A stretch of DNA of 64,000 nucleotides from an uncultured Bacillota bacterium (GTDB lineage Bacteria > Bacillota_I > Bacilli_A > RF39 > UBA660): the NCBI GenBank assembly GCA_946626905.1, contig CAMOVA010000001.1, positions 1 through 64,000 on the forward strand. The letters are read 5' to 3'. Made by a program: the position numbers and the translations under genes. Within the stretch, counting starts at the first letter, position 1. Each line of letters opens with the position of its first letter. The notes under the pieces were generated by a model that had not been told where the DNA came from, ran no database searches, and saw nothing but the letters and a program-made list of their open reading frames with translations. This document shows positions 38,974-48,287 of this stretch, in pieces.

Positions 38974-39002
38974 ATTATATCATAAACATAATTAAATGTC
39001 AA
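38974..39002 (-). promoter_or_regulatory. Perfect consensus promoter of rplJL
   Basis: Minus-strand TTGACA (39002-38997), 17-base spacer, TATAAT (38979-38974). The -35 lies in the last codons of rplA. Confidence 0.85.
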
Positions 39003-39687
39003 AACTATTTGTATCTATTTTGATACCAGGACCCATAGTAGATGCAACTGATATATTTAAAATATATTTTCCTTTAACTACTGCAGGTTTAGATTTTTTA
39101 ATAACTGCTACAAAAGCATCTAAGTTTTCTACTAATTTAGCATCATCAAATGATACTTTACCAATAATAGCATGAACGTTACCAAAACTATCTGTACGAT
39201 ATTCAACACGTCCACGTTTTACATCTTCAACAGCTTTTTTAGTATCCATTGTTACAGTTCCAGTTTTTGGATTAGGCATTAATCCTTTTGGCCCTAATAA
39301 CTTACCAATTTTACCTAAAGCAGGCATCATATCTGGAGTAGCGATCATTGTATCGAAATCGAACCAACCTTCTTTTTCGATTTTTTCAATATAATTCATA
39401 TCTCCTACATAATCAGCTCCAGCTTCAGTAGCAGCTTTTGCTGCATCACCTTTTGCTAAAACTAAAACTTTTTTAGTTTTACCAGTACCATTTGGTAATA
39501 CTATAGCTCCTCTTAATTGTTGTTCTGCTTTTTTAGTATCAAGATTTAATCTCATTGCTATTTCAACAGAACCATCAAATTTTGTTGTTGAAGTTTCTTT
39601 AACTAATTTAATAGCTTCTTCTTTTGTATATAATTTTTGCTTTTCAATTTTTTGTGCAGCTTCTAAATATTTCTTTCCTTTTTTCAT
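38992..39687 (-). CDS. rplA: 50S ribosomal protein L1
   Basis: L1 stalk protein (231 aa) involved in E-site tRNA release and often a translational repressor. [19 protein letters not shown] start, [22 protein letters not shown] (split over ~125-148) and STMGPGIKI end. Complete; GGAGG RBS. Confidence 0.98.
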   Translation of the reverse strand: MKKGKKYLEAAQKIEKQKLYTKEEAIKLVKETSTTKFDGSVEIAMRLNLDTKKAEQQLRGAIVLPNGTGKTKKVLVLAKGDAAKAATEAGADYVGDMNYIEKIEKEGWFDFDTMIATPDMMPALGKIGKLLGPKGLMPNPKTGTVTMDTKKAVEDVKRGRVEYRTDSFGNVHAIIGKVSFDDAKLVENLDAFVAVIKKSKPAVVKGKYILNISVASTMGPGIKIDTNSFDI

Positions 39688-39749
39688 TATTTAACCTCCT
39701 TATGTGGTCTAGCGGATATTCCTTCCACATAGGTATAACCTATGATTAA
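39688..39749 (-). promoter_or_regulatory. Structured rplK-rplA intergenic leader
   Basis: Two hairpins are visible on the minus strand: CATAGG/CCTATG and ATGTGG/CCACAT, the latter enclosing GAAGGAATATCCGC just before GGAGG. Likely a ribosomal-protein (perhaps L1) control element; assignment is inference. Confidence 0.45.
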
Positions 39750-40178
39750 TTAATCTTCTTCAACAGAAACGCCCATGTTTTTAGCAGTTCCTGCAACTAT
39801 TTTCATAGCATCTTCTACTGTATATGCATTTAAATCTGGTAATTTAATTTCTGCTATTTGTTTTAATTGTTCTTTTGTTAATTTTCCTACTTCTTCATTA
39901 GCACCTTTAGTAGCACCTTTTTTAATTCCGATAGTTTTCTTAATTAAAAATGGTGTTGGTGGAGTTTTAATTACAAAGTCAAAACTTCTATCTTCATAAA
40001 CAGAAATTTCAACAGGTAATACATCACCCATTCTATCTCTTGTTGCATCATTATATTTAGTACAGAATTCTTGTAAGTTAACTCCAGCAGGTCCTAAAAC
40101 AGTTCCAACTGGTGGAGCTGGTGTAGCTTTACCTGCTTCTATTTGAATTTTAATTACTTTTGTTACTTCCTTTGCCAC
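39750..40178 (-). CDS. rplK: 50S ribosomal protein L11
   Basis: GTPase-centre protein (142 aa). [22 protein letters not shown] (split ~7-29), [11 protein letters not shown] and [10 protein letters not shown] are typical. The start is GTG at 40178, chosen because GGAGG lies 8 bases before it; the GTG at 40187 overlaps the RBS. Confidence 0.97.
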   Translation of the reverse strand: MAKEVTKVIKIQIEAGKATPAPPVGTVLGPAGVNLQEFCTKYNDATRDRMGDVLPVEISVYEDRSFDFVIKTPPTPFLIKKTIGIKKGATKGANEEVGKLTKEQLKQIAEIKLPDLNAYTVEDAMKIVAGTAKNMGVSVEED

Positions 40179-40275
40179 GAAAAACACCTCCTATTTATTT
40201 TTTCGCGAGTGGTACAAATGCCCAAACTCTAACTTCCGCGCTCCCACTAATCGCTATAAAAAGATATAGCCATGA
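40179..40275 (-). promoter_or_regulatory. rplK leader, probable L1-type operator
   Basis: The rplK 5' leader forms a stem with GTGG (near GTGGGAGCGCGGAAG) pairing to CCAC (in TACCACTCGCG), plus an upstream AT-rich hairpin (TATAGC region at ~40253-40270). GTGGGAG...CCAC before rplK is the common arrangement of L1-binding leaders in Bacillota. Moderate confidence. Confidence 0.5.
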
Positions 40276-40278
40276 CTA

Positions 40279-40307
40279 ATAATAACACAAAAAGTCTTTT
40301 TTGTAAA
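40279..40307 (-). promoter_or_regulatory. Promoter of rplKA
   Basis: Minus-strand TTTACA (40307-40302), 17-base spacer, TATTAT (40284-40279). Confidence 0.65.
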
Positions 40308-40349
40308 TAATTTATTGGCTTTTTTATTAAAAATATATGCATATTTAAA

Positions 40350-40373
40350 AAAAATAGAAATTAATCTATTTTT
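40350..40373 (-). terminator. Terminator of membrane-anchored hypothetical gene
   Basis: AAAAATAGA/TCTATTTTT stem with a T run on the minus strand, covering the stop of the gene at 40361. Confidence 0.7.
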
Positions 40374-41308
40374 TCTAATTTTTTAATTATATAATTACTA
40401 TCTTCTTTTTCAAAAGTATATTTATATTTAGCAAACTTATCTTTATTTTCATTTATATATTTTTTAGCTGCTTTTTCTATTTTTTCATCATCATTTTTAA
40501 CATTTGGAACATCTACATATTTAGTATTTATCTTTTTATCAGAATTAAGATTTACATAATCAAAATATAATCGATAAGAACCTTTAGCAATATTAATATC
40601 TTCTCTCCAATTACTTTCAGCTCCTATACCAGATGAAACAGTAGTATAAATATATAAATTATTTTTTGTTTGTGTTACTTTATCAATAATTATATGCAAT
40701 TCATCTCCTGCACTACAACCAGTAGGTTTAGCCAAGACATATAGTTTTTGAGTTTTATTATATACAAATGGTTCTACAGATTTATGTTGCCATTTTATAT
40801 TTTTTCCAAAAATTTCTTTTACTTTTTTTTCTACTTTAGAAGCTGATATTGTTTCGTATTCTCTATCAGGATCTACTTCTGCCCCAAATCCATCATACCA
40901 AGATAAATCATAAACATCTTTTTTATCTAAATAAGTATTTTCTCTAGGAAGTTCAGAAAAAACTAATCGCAATATTTCTTCATTCGTTAATTTATTTGTT
41001 TTATATTGTTCAAAATAATAATTACTGCATAACACTTTACCAGTTAAATTATCAATTAAATATCTATAACTTTCTGGGTTATATACTTCTATTTCTTTAT
41101 CTTCTTTAGTCTCTTCTTTCTTAGTAGTTTCTTCTTGTTTAGTTTCTTTCTTTGTTTGATCTTCTTTTTTAGTATCTTTATTATTATTGTTTAATAATAC
41201 TACTGTTGCCGATCCTATAAGCGCTAATATAATCATAGTTAAACATACTATAATTACATTCCCTTTCTTTTTATTTGTGCCCCCGTTATAATTCATTTCT
41301 TCATTCAT
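40361..41308 (-). CDS. Uncharacterised membrane-anchored protein
   Basis: 315 aa from the chosen start. N-terminal short cytoplasmic tail, one helix (~17-40) and a Lys/Glu/Thr-rich linker with near-repeats of KKEETK (~45-75) that exposes an extracellular alpha/beta domain (~80-315). No family recognised. The frame is open to 41329, but AGGAGAG selects MNEEMNYNGG at 41308. A (TAAA)10 tract lies 35-75 bases upstream, in its probable promoter. Confidence 0.7.
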   Translation of the reverse strand: MNEEMNYNGGTNKKKGNVIIVCLTMIILALIGSATVVLLNNNNKDTKKEDQTKKETKQEETTKKEETKEDKEIEVYNPESYRYLIDNLTGKVLCSNYYFEQYKTNKLTNEEILRLVFSELPRENTYLDKKDVYDLSWYDGFGAEVDPDREYETISASKVEKKVKEIFGKNIKWQHKSVEPFVYNKTQKLYVLAKPTGCSAGDELHIIIDKVTQTKNNLYIYTTVSSGIGAESNWREDINIAKGSYRLYFDYVNLNSDKKINTKYVDVPNVKNDDEKIEKAAKKYINENKDKFAKYKYTFEKEDSNYIIKKLEKID

Positions 41309-41342
41309 AATTACTCTCCTACCTTTCACTATAAATATAACA

Positions 41343-41394
<52 letters not shown>

Positions 41395-41408
<14 letters not shown>

Positions 41409-43158
41409 CTAATTCTTTTTTTAAATTAACAGCTACATTATGAGGAATAATTGTTTCTAATTCTTCTATTTCAGCATTCTTTATGTTATTAATTGTTTTA
41501 TATTTTTTAAGAAGTTCATTCTTTCTAGTTTTACCTATTCCCTCTATATTATCTAAAACAGATGATATAGCTCCTTTACTTCTTATTTGTTTATGATAAT
41601 TGATAGTAAATTTATGAACTTCATCTTGCATTCTTTCTAGATAATAGAACAAATTACTTCTTTTATCTATTTTTATTTCTTCATTTGAAGAAGTTATTAG
41701 TGCTTCTGTTGTATGTCTATTATCTTTTTTTAGTCCTACAACAGGTATTTTTAAATTTAAACTATCTAATACTTTTTTAGCTACATTTATTTGTCCAATA
41801 CCACCATCTACTATTATTAGATCAGCTTTTTCTAAATTATCCATAAGTACTCTAAAATATCTTCTATAAATTACTTCTTTCATTGTAGCATAGTCATCGT
41901 TTTCATCAACTGATATTTTATATTTTCTATAATCATTTTTAGATGGTAATCCACTTTTAAATACAACCATTCCTGAAACATTATAAGTTCCAAATAAATG
42001 TGCATTATCAAATAGTTCTATTCTATCTAATTTATCTAGCGAAAGAACTTCTTTTAATTGTTCATTCGCTTGATAAGTTCTATCTTTATCTTTATTGATT
42101 AATTCATAATCATTTTCTATTTTTATTTTAGCATTTTCTATTGCCATATCCACTATTCTTTTTTTCATACCTTTTTGTGGAATCACAACTTTAGTATTTA
42201 AATATTCTTCTAATATTTTACTATCTACTACATTTGGTACCAATATTTCTTTTGGAACTAATACTTCTTTACTATAGAATGTTGCGATAAAACGAGTAAG
42301 TTCTTCATTAACATCATCAACAATTTCTAAAACTTTTGAAATCCTTCCTTGGATTCTACCATTTCTAATAAAGAATATTTGAACACTTAGATATCCTTTA
42401 AATTCATAATATCCTATAACATCTCTATCTACATTATCTACTTCTACTTTTTGCTTAGTTAATGTTATATTTATATAATCAAGTAAATCTTTTATTTCTT
42501 TAGCGCGTTCAAATTCTAAATTATTTGAATACATTTCCATTTCTTTAGTAAGTTTATTACTAACATCAGATAAATTTCCTTTTAAAAATTCTATTATATC
42601 TTTCTCCATTTGTTTTATTTTATCTTGCTCTACTTCATTTACACAATATCCTAAACATTGTCCTATATGGTAATAAAGACATGGTTTTTTAGGATATGTG
42701 CGACATTTTCTTAAAGGATAAACTCTATTAAGTAAATTGACTACACTTCTAGCAGCTGTTACATTTGGATAAGGTCCATATAATCTATCTTTATTTTTCT
42801 TTTTACCTAAATGTCTTACAACTAAAAGTCTTGGTGATTTTTCATTTGTTAATTCTATGTACGGATATGATTTATCATCACGAAGAAGTATATTATATTT
42901 TGGATCATATTTCTTTATCAAATTAATTTCAAGTATTAATGATTCTGTTTCGGATTCTACTACTATATATTCAAAATCTACTATTTCACTAACAAGTTTA
43001 GCTGTTTTACCAGTGTGAATTCTATTAAAATACGAGGAAACTCTTCTTTTTAAATTTTTAGCTTTTCCAACATATATAATCACACCATCTTTATTCTTCA
43101 TTAAATAACATCCTGGTCTATTAGGAAGTATTTCTAATTTCTTCTTGATAAAATCCAT
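41395..43158 (-). CDS. uvrC: Excinuclease ABC subunit C
   Basis: UvrC nuclease of nucleotide excision repair (587 aa), making both incisions around a lesion with UvrAB. GIY-YIG domain (~10-90: PGCYLMKNKDGVIIYVGKAK), Cys-rich YPLRKCR...KPCLYYHIGQCLGYC, UVR domain (~200-235), RNase H-like domain with ELFDNAHLFGTYNVSG and VDGGIGQ, and a C-terminal helix-hairpin-helix (LDNIEGIGKTRKNELL). The frame is open to 43170, but GGTGAT selects the ATG at 43158. No SOS box seen upstream. Confidence 0.96.
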
Positions 43159-43222
43159 ACGCATCACCACTTATATTATACCAAATATTTAAAAAATATG
43201 TTAAAATTAAATTGGTGATTTG

Positions 43223-43792
43223 ATGAAACAAATTAAAAACAATATTTCTCACACTTATATTATTAATAAATCCAAATTTATTTGTTACTTAATAAAAGTG
43301 AATTCTATAGATGAAATAAATGAAAATTTAGAAAAATTAAAGATTGAATACAAAGATGCGACACATCATTGTTATGCATATATATTAGATAATACAAAAC
43401 GTTTTAACGATGACAACGAACCTGGTGGAACTGCCGGAATGCCTATTTTAAATGTTTTAGAAAACAATGAATTAAACCATATATTATGTGTAGTTATAAG
43501 ATACTTTGGTGGTATTAAATTAGGAGCTGGTGGATTAGTTAGAGCATATACTAAATCTGTTACTGAAGCATTAGAAAAAACAGATATAATAGATTTAGTA
43601 AAAGGTTATAAAGTAACCATTCAATTTTCATATGATGAAGTAAAAAAAATAGATAATATTCTTAAAGATGTTAATATAATAAATAAATCATTTGATGATA
43701 AAATAATATATACTTTTTTAATAAGTGATCAAGAATATCAAAAAATAGAAAACAATTTAAATATAATAGAAAAAGAAGAAGTTTTAATTTAA
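43223..43792 (+). CDS. YigZ/IMPACT family protein
   Basis: 189 aa; N-terminal UPF0029/Impact domain (SKFICYLIKV, ATHHCYAYIL, NDDNEPGGTAGMPIL, VVIRYFGGIKLGAGGLVRAY) and a C-terminal DUF1949 domain (~130-189). A conserved bacterial protein of uncertain role, possibly translation-related. An alternative TTG lies one codon earlier; GGTGA fits the ATG at 43223. Diverges from uvrC. Confidence 0.93.
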   Translation: MKQIKNNISHTYIINKSKFICYLIKVNSIDEINENLEKLKIEYKDATHHCYAYILDNTKRFNDDNEPGGTAGMPILNVLENNELNHILCVVIRYFGGIKLGAGGLVRAYTKSVTEALEKTDIIDLVKGYKVTIQFSYDEVKKIDNILKDVNIINKSFDDKIIYTFLISDQEYQKIENNLNIIEKEEVLI

Positions 43793-43804
43793 ACTTCTTC
43801 TTTT
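43771..43804. terminator. Bidirectional terminator between yigZ and M23 peptidase gene
   Basis: AAAAGAAGAAGTTT/AAACTTCTTCTTTT, 14-bp stem with a six-base loop and T runs, containing the yigZ stop. Confidence 0.8.
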
Positions 43805-45298
43805 TTATCTATATAATACCCAAGGGCTTAATCTAGTTCCACCTCTATATGGCATACCACCTTTATATACTTCAAAGTGTAAGTGTGGACCAGTAGCAGC
43901 TCCAGTTTGACCAACTCTACCTATTACTTGACCACGAGATACATTCATACCTGGACTTACAAGTTTTTTACTCATATGTGCATATAAAGTATAGTATCCA
44001 TTATTATGATTAATTAATAAACATATACCATAACTCCAATGACAATTAAATGAAGCAACCGTACCATTGTTAACCGCATATATAGGTGAACCATATCCTG
44101 TACCTGAAATATCAATACCAAAGTGAAGATTACGTCTTCTTGTATATGGATCAATACGATATCCATAATCAGAAGAAATTGTATAACCACTGTTTGTAGG
44201 CCATCCCCATGATTTAGTAGAACCTACACCAGATACTTGTTTTTGACCATAAACAATAATTCTATCAGTCGATGGTCTTAATTCTTTCTTACCAATTGGT
44301 TTTACATATGTAATTGTACCATTAGTAACCTCTACTTCTTGACTAATACGTTCTAGACCATTTTCACCCTTTTGAATAACTTGATCATAACCAACTTGTC
44401 TAGATGCATCATAACGTTCAACCGTTTTAAATCTATTAACTTCATCTTTAACAACCGATTTTTCAATTACTACTTGAATTTGTGGGTCTGTCATACCAAT
44501 AACAACGCTTTGACCTGGGAAAAGTAAACTTTTATCACTAGTAAATGATGGATTTGAAAGCAAAAATTCCTCCACACTTATATGATTTTGATAAGCAACT
44601 GTAGAAATTGTATCTCCACTTTTAACAGTATAATTCTTTTTTTTGTTGTCCTTACCAAACAGTAAATATTGAGATAATTCTTTTGAATCACTATATATTG
44701 TCTCAGTAACCGGAATATTCATTTTCTTAATTGTAATATCATCTTTTACATAAATATTATTAATATATGAACCTGTTGATATTATTTTTTGTTGAGTTTC
44801 ATTTTTATATTTTTCATACTCTTCAATACCCGCATATGTTTTAAACATATTAACAACTGATTCATCAAATACATTTTTATCAGTAGTATAAACTACAATT
44901 TTTTTATTTGATTCTTTTTTCTTACCTTTTACTTTCGTATTAATAGTAAATTTATATCCTTTAACAGTAAAAGGTTTTAATTCTTGAATTTGATCATATA
45001 TATCTTCAACAGAATCTAATTTACCATTATAAGTTAGTATTTTTTGTATAGAAATACCATTTGGCGAATAAACCTTATTCACATTAAATTGTCTTTTATA
45101 TACTTCATTATTTTTATCAATATATTCTTCTAACTCAGATTTTGATTTAACAACACCAAGCATATCACCATCTAAATAAATTTCATAAAACTCATCAGGT
45201 TCTTTATTACTTTGATAAGAAGATGGTAATAAAATAGCTATAATAGCTACACTTAATAGAGTTAATAAACATATTAAAATTTCCTTTGTGTTTTTCAT
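43805..45298 (-). CDS. M23 peptidase with LysM and G5 domains
   Basis: Membrane-anchored wall endopeptidase (497 aa). Helix at ~7-25, a region of unknown fold (~35-215), LysM (~222-267, YTVKSGDTISTVAYQN), G5 domain (~272-352) and M23 LytM/lysostaphin peptidase (~365-497) with Zn ligands H392 and D396 (HFGIDISG), H441 (YAHM) and H474 (GPHLHFEV). All metal ligands are present, so it is probably active on peptide cross-links. The G5-LysM-M23 order is common in Bacillota proteins of division or sporulation. Monocistronic, convergent with yigZ. Confidence 0.93.
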   Translation of the reverse strand: MKNTKEILICLLTLLSVAIIAILLPSSYQSNKEPDEFYEIYLDGDMLGVVKSKSELEEYIDKNNEVYKRQFNVNKVYSPNGISIQKILTYNGKLDSVEDIYDQIQELKPFTVKGYKFTINTKVKGKKKESNKKIVVYTTDKNVFDESVVNMFKTYAGIEEYEKYKNETQQKIISTGSYINNIYVKDDITIKKMNIPVTETIYSDSKELSQYLLFGKDNKKKNYTVKSGDTISTVAYQNHISVEEFLLSNPSFTSDKSLLFPGQSVVIGMTDPQIQVVIEKSVVKDEVNRFKTVERYDASRQVGYDQVIQKGENGLERISQEVEVTNGTITYVKPIGKKELRPSTDRIIVYGQKQVSGVGSTKSWGWPTNSGYTISSDYGYRIDPYTRRRNLHFGIDISGTGYGSPIYAVNNGTVASFNCHWSYGICLLINHNNGYYTLYAHMSKKLVSPGMNVSRGQVIGRVGQTGAATGPHLHFEVYKGGMPYRGGTRLSPWVLYR

Positions 45299-45362
45299 AA
45301 CATCACCATTTTTAACATAAAAATTATATCATAAGAAAACTATATTAGTCAAACAAATAAAA

Positions 45363-45385
45363 AGAACCTTTACATATCAGGTTCT
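45363..45385 (-). terminator. Terminator of dockerin/anchor gene pair
   Basis: AGAACCT/AGGTTCT stem with an internal loop and T run on the minus strand. Confidence 0.65.
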
Positions 45386-46818
45386 CCTTTTTTTAACTTC
45401 TTTTTCTCTGCTTTTTCTTTTTTCTTTATTTCTTTTTGATTTTTCTTTTCTTGTGCTTTTGTTTTCTTTTCAATGTTTCTAATATCTCTTTTAGTTAATT
45501 CTTCCACGTCTTCAACACTTTTACCACGTCTAGTAAGTGAGATAGTTGTAATTAAGATAAGTAATCCAATAACACCTGCTAGAATTAAACCAAATTTTTG
45601 ATATTTTTTAATTAATTCATTTTTAGATTTTACTTCTTCCTTATCATATAACTGAATAGTATTTTCTGAACTTTCATATTTGTATATACCTTCTTTTCCA
45701 GTATCTGGATTAACTCCATAAACTAAACTATATTTTGATTTACTATTTAGTTTATATACAACATACTTAACATCATTAATTACTTCTTCATATTTTTTAT
45801 AACCACTAGGTATTTTTGATTTAGGAAAATCTAAATAAATTAAATTGAAATCTTTTACACTTAAAAACTTTAATAAATGATATTCCATAGGTTTTTCATC
45901 ATTTTTAAAAGATACAAATTTATAAAAATCAACTTTACCTTCAGAATCCTTTAAACCTATTAAAATATAACCTATTTTATCAAGACGATATGCATCAACT
46001 TCTTGTTCTTCTAAAGTCAATTTCATATCAGAATGTTCTATCTTAAGTTCAGGTAATTCATCCTTGTTTTTAACAACTGAGTATTCCTTACCATCTACTT
46101 TAACAACAATTGGCTTTTTATCTACATTAACATTTAAAGATATAGTTTTTCTTGTACCATCTTCTGCAGTTACAACAACATTAAATTTATTTTCACCTAT
46201 TGTTACTTCTTTATCACCAATACCTGTTACTGTTTGTTTATCACTACTTCTAGATGTATAAATAGTTATTTTAGTTGTATCATAAGGTACAGTTAACGAA
46301 TAAGAATTTGTATCATTATTAAATTCTGGAGTTATTTTATATCCCTTAACACCAAATTCTTCTAATTTAGTACTGCTTGATTTAGTTTTTTCTTTCTTAA
46401 TAACGTTATTTGTAGAAGTGCCACCACCATTGTTGTTAGAAGATGATTTTTCAACTACAGTAACAGTTCTAGAACCTGATAAATTTTGTCTATTTAAGTT
46501 TTGATCAGTAGCATTACCTGATAAACTTACAGTAATATTACCAGTTCCTGTTGCTTTACATGAAACAGTATAGCTTTTTGAGCCATTATTACCACTTGGT
46601 GTAGTATCTGCAAAACTTCCTGAGCATCCACTTACTGGCCCTGATGCACTAATTCGTATACTCCATGATGCAACGCCACTAACACTTGCTGTTGCCGAAA
46701 AAGTAGAACCTACAGTAACTTTGCCAGAACTAGTTGATATATAACCAGATGCCAAAACTTTATTATTTGCTAGCGCAAATAAAGCCATTGTAAATACTAA
46801 ATATTTTAGTTTTTTCAT
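45370..46818 (-). CDS. Membrane-anchored surface protein with cadherin-like beta-sandwich domain
   Basis: 482 aa from the chosen start. Signal peptide 1-~24 (ending NKVLAS), an Ig/cohesin-like beta domain (~25-125: SSGKVTVGSTFSATASVSG, with two cysteines), a Ser/Asn-rich linker, a cadherin-like beta-sandwich (~155-235: GYKITPEFNNDTNSYSLTVP), a DUF region, one membrane helix (~410-430) and a highly basic Lys-rich cytoplasmic tail. GGAGG before 46818 fixes the start. It follows the dockerin-bearing hydrolase by 10 bases. Related gut Bacillota proteins have cohesin plus cadherin-like domains, so this could be the dockerin acceptor, but the first domain lacks clear cohesin motifs. Confidence 0.75.
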   Translation of the reverse strand: MKKLKYLVFTMALFALANNKVLASGYISTSSGKVTVGSTFSATASVSGVASWSIRISASGPVSGCSGSFADTTPSGNNGSKSYTVSCKATGTGNITVSLSGNATDQNLNRQNLSGSRTVTVVEKSSSNNNGGGTSTNNVIKKEKTKSSSTKLEEFGVKGYKITPEFNNDTNSYSLTVPYDTTKITIYTSRSSDKQTVTGIGDKEVTIGENKFNVVVTAEDGTRKTISLNVNVDKKPIVVKVDGKEYSVVKNKDELPELKIEHSDMKLTLEEQEVDAYRLDKIGYILIGLKDSEGKVDFYKFVSFKNDEKPMEYHLLKFLSVKDFNLIYLDFPKSKIPSGYKKYEEVINDVKYVVYKLNSKSKYSLVYGVNPDTGKEGIYKYESSENTIQLYDKEEVKSKNELIKKYQKFGLILAGVIGLLILITTISLTRRGKSVEDVEELTKRDIRNIEKKTKAQEKKNQKEIKKKEKAEKKKLKKGEPDM

Positions 46819-46828
46819 AATACACCTC

Positions 46829-48187
46829 CTATGAAATCTTTCTAGTTCCAACTAAATGTTGTTTTACCATTAATAAATCTATTGAATCTATTGTTCCATC
46901 TTTATTAATATCAGATGCAGTCATTGAATTACCTGATAATTTTCTTGAACCAACTAGATGTTGTTTTACCATTAATAAATCTATTGAATCTATTGTTCCG
47001 TCACTATTGATATCACCTATTTTAACATTGCCACTACTTGATGTAGATGCTCCTGTATTAGGTGCTCCTGTAAATATTGGAATGTAGAATATATATTTAA
47101 AATTCTTACCAATATAATTTATATTTGAATTATATGTTGTAACTGATTCTGTATATGGTGCTTGTATATTTTGCATATATTGATGACCACCTAAATTTGG
47201 ACCATATGGATCCCATTTTTGTAAGTAATTTGTCATTTGACCTTTTACATTATATGTGTCATTTGCTCCAATATATCCTTTATACATAAATTTTGCTGCA
47301 CCTTCTATTGATAAATATGGTGAAGTCCAATTGTATCCATTACATAATTTAGTTCCTTTAGAACTTGTTAGTGTACCAGCAGCACATTTTATACCATTTG
47401 AAATTACTTCACTATTACTAGATCCAGTAGCTTGAATATTGAATAAATTGTAATATTTTGTACAATTTGCTTCTTCTTTTAAACATTTTCCAGCAGCTAA
47501 AGCTTCTGTCCCTCTTGGATTTTCTTGTCTTAAACGAGAAGCAAGCATATAAGCACTAACATTAGTTTTTTTAGCTATTTCTAATATTGCTTGAGCATAA
47601 GTTTTGCCATTTGATCCAGGACATTCTTTATTCTTATATGCATCTGATAGTATACCATTAACCCCAGCTTCTGTTTCTGATGGATTATAGTATTGTGACT
47701 GAAACATAAATACATGTTTTTCATCTAAGAAATTATATGGATTCATATAATGTTCTATTGCTGCTTTTGTTGCATAATACCATGTTTTTTCAGCATTATA
47801 GGCTTTACCTTTATAATTAGCTGGAGCTGTATGCCATATTAAACTTTCATCTCCTGTTTCTGCTTTTACCATATCATTCCATGCAACTGGAATTTCTGTA
47901 TAAAAATATTTTTTATTCGCTTCTTTCCATTTTGTACATTCACTTTTACTTAAACCAGATGGACATACTCCCCATAATAAGAATTTATCTTGTTTTACAA
48001 ATACTGCATTTGGATATATTTTATGTAATTCTTTTATTTTTTCTTGATATTGTGCTGGAAATTTAGCAAGTTCTGCTTCATAACTTCCAACTTGGCTATC
48101 AGAATATACGGCTTTTACCTTGTTTACAAAGCAAAAAGAGATGATGAAAATACATATATAACATAATATATTTAATTGTTTTTTCAT
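46829..48187 (-). CDS. Secreted N-acetylglucosaminidase with C-terminal dockerin
   Basis: 452 aa. Signal peptide 1-~26. Residues ~30-370 resemble GH73/LytD-type beta-N-acetylglucosaminidases, including NFLDEKHVFMF, ASRLRQENPRGT with the likely catalytic Glu, YYNLFNIQATG and SIEGAAKFMYKGYI. Residues 391-452 are a type I dockerin made of two near-identical Ca2+-binding repeats (GDINSDGTIDSIDLLMVKQH and SDINKDGTIDSIDLLMVKQH). The hydrolase cleaves the glycan backbone; the dockerin implies attachment to a cohesin-bearing partner. First gene of a two-gene unit with the anchored protein downstream. Confidence 0.88.
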   Translation of the reverse strand: MKKQLNILCYICIFIISFCFVNKVKAVYSDSQVGSYEAELAKFPAQYQEKIKELHKIYPNAVFVKQDKFLLWGVCPSGLSKSECTKWKEANKKYFYTEIPVAWNDMVKAETGDESLIWHTAPANYKGKAYNAEKTWYYATKAAIEHYMNPYNFLDEKHVFMFQSQYYNPSETEAGVNGILSDAYKNKECPGSNGKTYAQAILEIAKKTNVSAYMLASRLRQENPRGTEALAAGKCLKEEANCTKYYNLFNIQATGSSNSEVISNGIKCAAGTLTSSKGTKLCNGYNWTSPYLSIEGAAKFMYKGYIGANDTYNVKGQMTNYLQKWDPYGPNLGGHQYMQNIQAPYTESVTTYNSNINYIGKNFKYIFYIPIFTGAPNTGASTSSSGNVKIGDINSDGTIDSIDLLMVKQHLVGSRKLSGNSMTASDINKDGTIDSIDLLMVKQHLVGTRKIS

Positions 48188-48287
48188 AAAATCACCTCTT
48201 TCTAGATTTACATTAATTATATCAAATAATGCTTTTAATGTATAGGAATGATGCTTATTTTGCTTACTTGTTTACACTATTTTACAT

